Assembly: GCA_002427015.1 (NCBI GenBank)
Contig: DIPE01000043.1
Coordinates: 31,205-42,307, forward strand
Reading direction: 5' to 3'
Origin: Firmicutes bacterium UBA5496
GTDB taxonomy: Bacteria > Bacillota > Proteinivoracia > UBA4975
Length of the DNA stretch: 11,103 bases
The notes beneath the pieces are model-generated. The model did not search any database and was not told the origin of the DNA. It saw only the letters and a program-made list of their open reading frames with translations. Numbering within the stretch: the stretch's first letter is position 1; each line of letters begins with the position of its first letter. Both the position numbers and the translations under genes were made by a program. Below are positions 7,226-11,103 of the stretch, in pieces.

Positions 7226-7946
7226 TATTATCACCTACCAATTGCACAAAGACATCTTCCAGATTGTCATTGCGATATTTCCCTTTAAGCTCCGCCACTG
7301 TGCCCTGTTCGACGATTTTGCCCTTGTGAATCATGACAATTCTGTCGCAGAGCTTCTCTACCTCGGACATGCTGTGGCTGGAAAAAATGATTGCCTTATT
7401 CTCCTGTTTGCAGTGGAGAATAAAATCCTGAACAATCCTGGCAGCAGAAACGTCCAAGCCTGCTGTGGGCTCGTCGAAAAGCATGACAGAAGGATTGTGC
7501 ACTATGGAGCGGGCGATGGCCACCTTTTGTTTCATGCCCCGGGAGAACTTGCCCACTCTGCGGTCAATGTACTCCTGCATGTCCAATAATTTCACAAGTT
7601 CATTGATGCTTGCAGAGGTCTCTGCCTTAGTCATTCCGTTCAGCTCTGCAAAGTAACCTATATTCTCCCTGCCAGTAAGCCGGTCATAGAGCCCCACCTC
7701 GCCGCCGAAGAGAATGCCGATTTCGCCTCGCACCTGGCCGGGCTGCTGCACAATGTCATAGCCATTGACGGCAGCTGTGCCGCTGCTGGGTTTCAACATA
7801 GTCGCCAACATGCGCAGAGTAGTGGTTTTCCCGGCGCCGTTTTCCCCCACCAAGCCGACGATCTCTCCCTTGGCCACATGGAAGCTGATACCATCCACTG
7901 CAAGGATTTTCCTGAAGCGCTTACTTAATTCCATGACCTCAATCAA
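7215..7946 (-). CDS. natA: ABC exporter ATPase subunit, NatA-like
   Basis: This 243-residue nucleotide-binding subunit powers the NatB-like permease encoded immediately downstream. Walker A is GENGAGKT (34-41), the signature is FSRGMKQ (134-140), Walker B is VMLFDEP (154-160) and the switch histidine is H191 (SSHSM). The Q-loop region reads GILFGGEVGLYDRLTGREN, without the usual glutamine but with the LYDRLTxREN string common in NatA-type proteins. The start is a TTG (7946), 11 nt from GGAGG (7958-7962); the next in-frame ATG (codon 5) is too far from that site and would trim the first strand. The gene lies 74 bp after the ATP-grasp gene, with a hairpin between. Confidence 0.87.
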   Translation of the reverse strand: MIEVMELSKRFRKILAVDGISFHVAKGEIVGLVGENGAGKTTTLRMLATMLKPSSGTAAVNGYDIVQQPGQVRGEIGILFGGEVGLYDRLTGRENIGYFAELNGMTKAETSASINELVKLLDMQEYIDRRVGKFSRGMKQKVAIARSIVHNPSVMLFDEPTAGLDVSAARIVQDFILHCKQENKAIIFSSHSMSEVEKLCDRIVMIHKGKIVEQGTVAELKGKYRNDNLEDVFVQLVGDNNGN

Positions 7947-7985
7947 TGCTTGTACACCCTCCTTAAGAAAAACATTTCTCGGTCA

Positions 7986-8009
7986 CTGGGACAATGCTAA
8001 TTGGCCCAG
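7986..8009 (-). terminator. Weak hairpin between the ATP-grasp gene and natA
   Basis: CTGGG-A-CAAT, loop GCTA, ATTG-G-CCCAG form a 9-bp stem with one A/G mismatch, 12 nt after the ATP-grasp stop. A run of five T occurs on the minus strand only about 20 nt later, so termination would be weak. It could instead be a processing or leader structure for natA. Confidence 0.4.
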
Positions 8010-8020
8010 CGTCTATTCTA

Positions 8021-9112
8021 TCAGTTTTTTATTGAGGAGTATACCGAGACCCGATATTGAGCGTATGCCAGCAGGCCTTGGTATGACTGAAGCAGAATAT
8101 CATCGGCATAGCTGTTATATAGTGAGACTTTGGCGGAATGGGAGTTTCCCTCGATGAACCACAGCTGTCCCTCTGTGTCCAGGCCAAAGTCAATGCCCAA
8201 TTCGCCGCTTTCGCCAAAGCAGCTTTCCAGGGCGATGTAGGTCTCGGTTAAAAACTCCTCTGCCTTTTTTGTAAATGTGTCATAATCCACAAGAGAGTAT
8301 TGCGCACAAAAATTTTCCAGGGACATGCTGACGGAATGGGTTGTAATTGGCGACCCCGGTTGGCCAATGCGCACGGGAATGCCGATTATCTTAGGCAGAT
8401 TGCCGTCACTGCGGTATAACTCCGCTCTAAAATCTACATTGCAACCAGCGACTTTCAGCAGATCTATTTCTTTTTGGGCGATAATCTTGCTTTGATTGAA
8501 GAAGGCCTCAATTTCCTGGAGCAGCGCCCCCCAGTGCATCTTTCCCGTTTTTAACCCTTCGGCATACCTGGTGAAATAATATTCCCCGGTGTTGAGATCT
8601 GCCACCCGCATTACCTTTTTCCCCCGGCCGCTGAGACAGGCCTTTAAATATAGTACGGGGTTAGATTCAAGCAGCTCCTTAATCTCCTCGGGACTTCTTA
8701 TGGGCCAGGTCAGCGGCACAAATTGTTCCAGCCCGGGATGAGAAGCTAGGCATTTGTACATTTCCCATTTGTCCATCCGCAAGGGGTAATTGATGAAGAC
8801 GGTTTGTTGCCTTTCCAGCTGCCTAAAAAACGCTGACAGCAACTGCCTGTTGCCGCGAGAATAAGTGCTGCGAAGATATATGGCCTGGGGGTAAGGGAAA
8901 GAGCACCTCACCCATGCATCCTCAAGAATTGACCAGCCCTGTATCATTTTTGTTTTAAAGTCCACGTTTTCTAAAGCGAAAAAAAATAGTCTTGTGCCAA
9001 CAGTTCGATTAGCCTCGAGTATCAGCTTTAAGCTCCGGTCGAGGATATCTTCCCGCAAGCGTTTCATCCTTTTCGCGCTAATCAATACCCCTACCAGGAT
9101 TTTATCATTCAT
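8021..9112 (-). CDS. YheC/YheD-family ATP-grasp protein (spore-coat-associated family)
   Basis: The product is a 363-residue ATP-grasp fold protein. Visible landmarks are RMDKWEMYKCL (112-122), the nucleotide-binding lysine and glycine loop YLKACLSGRGKKVMRV (155-170), QKEIDLL (213-219), CNVDFRAELY (224-233), and the metal-binding end ELGIDFGLDTEGQLWFIEGNS (304-324) with D308, E321 and N323. These match the YheC/YheD family, whose Bacillus members are called endospore coat-associated; the ligated substrates are not well established. The start at 9112 is supported by AGGAGGTGA (9118-9126). An in-frame extension to 9169 exists, but its first codons are repeat sequence and have no ribosome binding site. 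A CATATACT box (9137-9144), identical to the one before cwlD, lies just upstream and hints at sporulation expression. Confidence 0.83.
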   Translation of the reverse strand: MNDKILVGVLISAKRMKRLREDILDRSLKLILEANRTVGTRLFFFALENVDFKTKMIQGWSILEDAWVRCSFPYPQAIYLRSTYSRGNRQLLSAFFRQLERQQTVFINYPLRMDKWEMYKCLASHPGLEQFVPLTWPIRSPEEIKELLESNPVLYLKACLSGRGKKVMRVADLNTGEYYFTRYAEGLKTGKMHWGALLQEIEAFFNQSKIIAQKEIDLLKVAGCNVDFRAELYRSDGNLPKIIGIPVRIGQPGSPITTHSVSMSLENFCAQYSLVDYDTFTKKAEEFLTETYIALESCFGESGELGIDFGLDTEGQLWFIEGNSHSAKVSLYNSYADDILLQSYQGLLAYAQYRVSVYSSIKN

Positions 9113-9136
9113 CCCCGTCACCTCCTGTGCCCTAAC

Positions 9137-9144
9137 AGTATATG
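9137..9144 (-). promoter_or_regulatory. CATATACT box, possible sporulation -10 element
   Basis: The octamer is identical to the -10 candidate of cwlD and lies just upstream of the ribosome binding site of the ATP-grasp gene. The region where a -35 would fall (about 9159-9165, read GACAGAA) is inside the REP copy and does not match sigma-E or sigma-A. Either the box is chance or the REP insertion has replaced the upstream half. Confidence 0.25.
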
Positions 9145-9146
9145 AG

Positions 9147-9168
9147 GGGGACGGTTCCTTCTGTCCCA
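9147..9168 (+). repeat. REP-like element downstream of the RAYT gene
   Basis: A 22-bp sequence starts GGGGACGGTTCC and ends CTGTCCCA, with a GGGAC/GTCCC stem. It matches, in inverted orientation and with one mismatch, the copy at 10027-10048 on the other side of the transposase gene. The head (GGGGACGG) faces outwards on both sides. Confidence 0.8.
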
Positions 9169-9183
9169 AATAATTTTTTTGAG

Positions 9184-9957
9184 CTATTCTCGCAGGATCC
9201 GGGCAATCGAGGACTTGCTCATGCCCAAAGCAGTTTCCATTTCCCGGGCGCTGGCAGCAGTTTCAGCTTTAATGGCCAGGATAAGGTCATCTCGCTCTTC
9301 CTTATTCAGTTGCTTAAAGGCAGGCAAAGTTAGGCCTTTCTTAGTGAGAAGGGCCTGGATTTTCTCAGAGGGACTTAGGCCCGCTTCCGGAGCCGAAAAG
9401 CTGTAGTTTTCGGAATCCATTGCATGTGTAAACTCAATCAGCCCTTTGCGGGCAGCCTGGGGATCTTTGCCGTGCTCGCCAAGTATGAGCTCAGGATTTA
9501 TTAGTTTGCTTTTGCTGGGAAAAAGATAGGCATTATAACTGCTCCAAGGGTAGTGCTCGGGTTTGGAAACAATTCCAGCCTTGACTGGATTGTTGTGTAT
9601 GTAGCGAGCGCAGACAATACATTGCCTGGGGTTTTCTATTATTTGGCTCCTAAACCGGTCTTGGAAAACATGGCCCGACCGTTGATTAGATTTATTAAAA
9701 TACTGGGCATAACATATTCCAATTCTCTTCATGGCCAAAGACAGGCTGTCTGCATCATCCTTAATCAGCAAATGAGCATGGTTGCTCATAAGACAATAGG
9801 CCAGCAACTCAAAGTTCATGTCTTCTTTGATTATGCCGATGTAATCCAAGTAGACAAGTTTGTCGGAATCATAGGGAAAGATATCCATTTTACCTACGCC
9901 TCTGACCATAATATGCTGAATCCCAGAGGGGCTTTTTTGCCTTGGTCTTCGCGGCAT
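9184..9957 (-). CDS. REP-associated tyrosine transposase (RAYT, Y1/HUH family)
   Basis: This 257-residue single-strand DNA transposase is related to IS200/IS605 TnpA. The HUH motif is NHAHLL (H60, H62). It is followed by GHVFQDRFRSQ (95-105) and RYIHNNPVKAG (118-128), whose tyrosine Y119 is the expected catalytic residue by comparison with E. coli TnpA-REP. The N-terminal MPRRPR and HIMVRG strands are typical of the family. A C-terminal extension (about 223-256, ending ETALGMSKSSIARIL) looks like a helix-turn-helix that could read the repeat. The ATG at 9957 is chosen: AGAGG lies 8 nt upstream, whereas a GTG at 9966 overlaps that site. A weak promoter (TTGCAG 10013-10008, 17 nt, TAATAT 9990-9985) may serve it. 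REP-like repeats flank it in inverted orientation, as expected for a RAYT that acts on REPs. The gene is intact. Confidence 0.88.
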   Translation of the reverse strand: MPRRPRQKSPSGIQHIMVRGVGKMDIFPYDSDKLVYLDYIGIIKEDMNFELLAYCLMSNHAHLLIKDDADSLSLAMKRIGICYAQYFNKSNQRSGHVFQDRFRSQIIENPRQCIVCARYIHNNPVKAGIVSKPEHYPWSSYNAYLFPSKSKLINPELILGEHGKDPQAARKGLIEFTHAMDSENYSFSAPEAGLSPSEKIQALLTKKGLTLPAFKQLNKEERDDLILAIKAETAASAREMETALGMSKSSIARILRE

Positions 9958-10026
9958 GAAACACACCTCTTTTTATTTTTATAAATATTACCATTATTTT
10001 AGGTGTTCTGCAAATACCTTCTGAAG

Positions 10027-10124
10027 TGGGACAGACGGAACCGTCCCCGGTGTCCCAGTCGGACGGAACCGTCCCCGGTGTCCCAGTCGGCGGTGGGACA
10101 GGTGGAACCGTCCCCGCTGTCCCA
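10027..10124 (-). repeat. REP-like cluster: three GGGGACGGTTCC copies with a perfect 28-bp tandem duplication
   Basis: Read on the minus strand, the 12-mer GGGGACGGTTCC occurs at 10115-10104, 10076-10065 and 10048-10037. Units 1 and 3 are bounded by TGGGACA/TGTCCCA arms (10027-10033 with 10051-10057; 10094-10100 with 10118-10124) that can fold into a 7-bp stem. Positions 10034-10061 and 10062-10089 are identical 28-bp tandem copies. The cluster lies between the rpsI terminator and the RAYT gene, in opposite orientation to the copy at 9147-9168. Confidence 0.85.
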
Positions 10125-10155
10125 AAAAAAGCACCTGCATAAGTTGCAGGTGCTT
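10124..10155 (-). terminator. Strong rho-independent terminator of rplM-rpsI
   Basis: A perfect 11-bp stem (AAGCACCTGCA 10129-10139 with TGCAGGTGCTT 10145-10155) has a 5-nt loop and is followed on the minus strand by a seven-T run (10130-10124). It begins 6 nt after the rpsI stop. The T-run directly abuts the REP cluster. Confidence 0.93.
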
Positions 10156-10160
10156 GGATA

Positions 10161-10556
10161 TTAACGTTTTGAGAATTGAGGCGCACGCCGGGCGGCTTTG
10201 AGGCCGTATTTCTTCCGCTCTTTCATCCGCGGATCCCGGGTAAGGTAGCCGGCTTTTTTGAGGACGGGGCGAAGTTCGCCATCGACCTTGAGCAGGGCCC
10301 GGGCTACGCCGTGGCGGATTGCGCCGGCTTGGCCGCTGACGCCGCCGCCGTTTACGTTAACCAGGACATCGAATCTGCCGTGATTCTGAGTTGCCACCAG
10401 AGGCTGGGCAACGATGAGTTTGAGGACTTCAAGGCCGCCAAAGTAGTCATCGATATCCCGCTTATTAATGACAATCTTGCCGTCGCCTGGAACCAGGCGA
10501 ACGCGTGCGATTGCATTTTTTCTGCGACCGGTTCCGTAATACTGCAGTTTAGCCAT
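10161..10556 (-). CDS. rpsI: 30S ribosomal protein S9
   Basis: This 131-residue protein is full-length S9. It opens YYGTGRRKNAIARVRLVPG and contains KRDIDDYFGG, the GGGVSGQAGAIRHGVARALL core, and the conserved basic end KKYGLKAARRAPQFSKR, whose tail reaches the P-site tRNA in the small subunit. The start at 10556 is used rather than the TTG one codon earlier; a GGGGG site lies 8 nt upstream. It lies 18 bp after rplM in the usual two-gene ribosomal operon. Confidence 0.98.
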   Translation of the reverse strand: MAKLQYYGTGRRKNAIARVRLVPGDGKIVINKRDIDDYFGGLEVLKLIVAQPLVATQNHGRFDVLVNVNGGGVSGQAGAIRHGVARALLKVDGELRPVLKKAGYLTRDPRMKERKKYGLKAARRAPQFSKR

Positions 10557-10574
10557 CAATACATCCCCCTTTCC

Positions 10575-11012
10575 TTAACCTCTGAGTTCCCATTTTTCTG
10601 GTTGCTGGGCAGCATGTTCGTGCTCAGGGCCGGCATAGACGCGCAGCTTCTTGAGCATGGCCCGACCCAGCTTGTTATGGGGGAGCATGCCTTTTACTGC
10701 CAGGTAAACGGCTTGATCAGGTTTTTTTTGCATCAGGGTGGCAAAGTTGACAGTTCTCAATCCGCCGGGATAACCTGTATAGCTATGGTACACCTTGTCT
10801 TGGGCCTTGTTACCGGTTACAACCACCTTGTCGGCGTTGACTACAATAACGTGGTCCCCGGTATCTACATTGGGCGTAAATGTGGGTTTGTGCTTGCCCC
10901 GCAGAAGGGAAGCGACTTCACTGGCCAGACGGCCAAGGGTTTCCCCCTGGGCATCAATAAGCAGCCACTGGCGCTGAATTTCCGCGGGTTTGGCCATATA
11001 AGTGGAACGCAT
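10575..11012 (-). CDS. rplM: 50S ribosomal protein L13
   Basis: The 145-residue product is full-length L13, an early-assembling large-subunit protein. Landmarks are MRSTYMAKPAEIQRQWLLIDA at the start, GRLASEVASLLRGKHKPTF, GDHVIVVNADKVVVTGNK, the MLPHNKLGRAMLKKLRVY segment and GPEHEH near the end. The start at 11012 fits the family and follows AAGGAGG at 9 nt. A longer in-frame reading to 11078 would add 22 residues that L13 proteins do not have. It is first gene of the rplM-rpsI pair. Confidence 0.98.
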   Translation of the reverse strand: MRSTYMAKPAEIQRQWLLIDAQGETLGRLASEVASLLRGKHKPTFTPNVDTGDHVIVVNADKVVVTGNKAQDKVYHSYTGYPGGLRTVNFATLMQKKPDQAVYLAVKGMLPHNKLGRAMLKKLRVYAGPEHEHAAQQPEKWELRG

Positions 11013-11103
11013 GTAATATTTCCTCCTTGTATAGATCCTGTTAAATCCGGGGCTCACGGATTTTAACATATCCTGCACTATTTTATTACAGCAGACGGTA
11101 ACT
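11013..11103 (-). promoter_or_regulatory. rplM leader with a hairpin, possible L13 autoregulatory site
   Basis: Upstream of the rplM ribosome binding site, AAATCCG (11063-11057 on the minus strand) pairs with CGGATTT (11049-11043) around a 7-nt loop. No T-run follows, so it is not a terminator. Low-GC Gram-positive bacteria carry an L13 leader RNA before rplM, and this hairpin is in the right place, but assignment to that family needs a covariance search. No convincing promoter is seen; the operon may begin beyond the right edge. Confidence 0.4.

Noticed and set aside
7986..8009. Possible further REP copy (contains TGGGACA)
   Set aside because: It lacks the GGGGACGGTTCC head and the TGTCCCA arm; the short match is likely chance within an ordinary hairpin.
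9113..9169. N-terminal extension of the ATP-grasp protein by 19 codons
   Set aside because: The first codons are REP sequence, there is no ribosome binding site ahead of it, and AGGAGGTGA marks the internal ATG at 9112.
10027..10124. CRISPR-like array
   Set aside because: The repeats are tandem and self-overlapping without unique spacers of constant length; the units are palindromic REP-type elements and no cas gene is present.
9890..10186. 98-codon minus-strand open frame over the REP cluster and terminator
   Set aside because: Its sequence (repeats of GTVP-type strings) is simply the REP repeats read in one frame; it crosses the rpsI terminator and overlaps the RAYT start.
10176..11066. 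296-codon plus-strand open frame across rpsI and rplM
   Set aside because: It is exactly antisense to two unmistakable ribosomal protein genes, has no ribosome binding site of note and its product resembles nothing recognisable.
11013..11078. 22-residue N-terminal extension of L13
   Set aside because: L13 proteins begin at MR(S/T)TYM; the internal start has an AAGGAGG site and the extension runs through the leader hairpin.

Overview
The window looks like a chromosomal segment of an endospore-forming member of the Firmicutes, probably a Clostridia-type anaerobe of moderate GC content. The evidence is strong GGAGG-type ribosome binding sites, the spore-cortex amidase CwlD, a YheC/YheD-type ATP-grasp protein of the spore-coat-associated family, and the rplM-rpsI ribosomal operon in the same neighbourhood as cwlD, as in Bacillus. 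The species cannot be named from the sequence alone.

Left part (1-3172): the 5' end of a secreted protein gene runs off the left edge on the minus strand. Divergent from it is a two-gene plus-strand unit: a geranylgeranyl-reductase-family FAD oxidoreductase, then an M3-family oligoendopeptidase F 20 bp downstream. The oligoendopeptidase converges on a minus-strand PAS/AAA+/Fis-type sigma-54-dependent activator (3298-4944). Between these two genes lies a compact 143-bp element. It has 30-bp terminal inverted repeats (29/30 matching) around a bidirectional terminator. Its ends merge into both stop codons, and it supplies the last residues of the activator.

Centre and right (4945-11103): every gene is on the minus strand. 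In transcription order these are rplM-rpsI (L13, S9) with a leader hairpin and a strong terminator; a REP-associated tyrosine transposase (RAYT) flanked by inverted REP-like repeats; a YheC/YheD-type ATP-grasp protein; a NatA/NatB-type ABC exporter with overlapping genes and its own terminator; and cwlD. The 187-bp gap between cwlD and the activator gene holds three copies of an 11-bp arm that can form two mutually exclusive hairpins.

The most interesting theme is repeat activity. A RAYT gene is bracketed by GGGGACGGTTCC-type REP copies in inverted orientation ('REPtron' layout), with extra copies packed against the rpsI terminator. A second repeat family (GGGACGTACC...TTTTTGACGC) forms the element at 3172-3314 and shares a head with the first. 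These repeats sit exactly at gene boundaries: at terminators, stop codons, and next to a possible sporulation promoter. The stretch between rpsI and cwlD, which are near neighbours in Bacillus, is filled here by the RAYT, ATP-grasp and natAB genes, suggesting an insertion hotspot.
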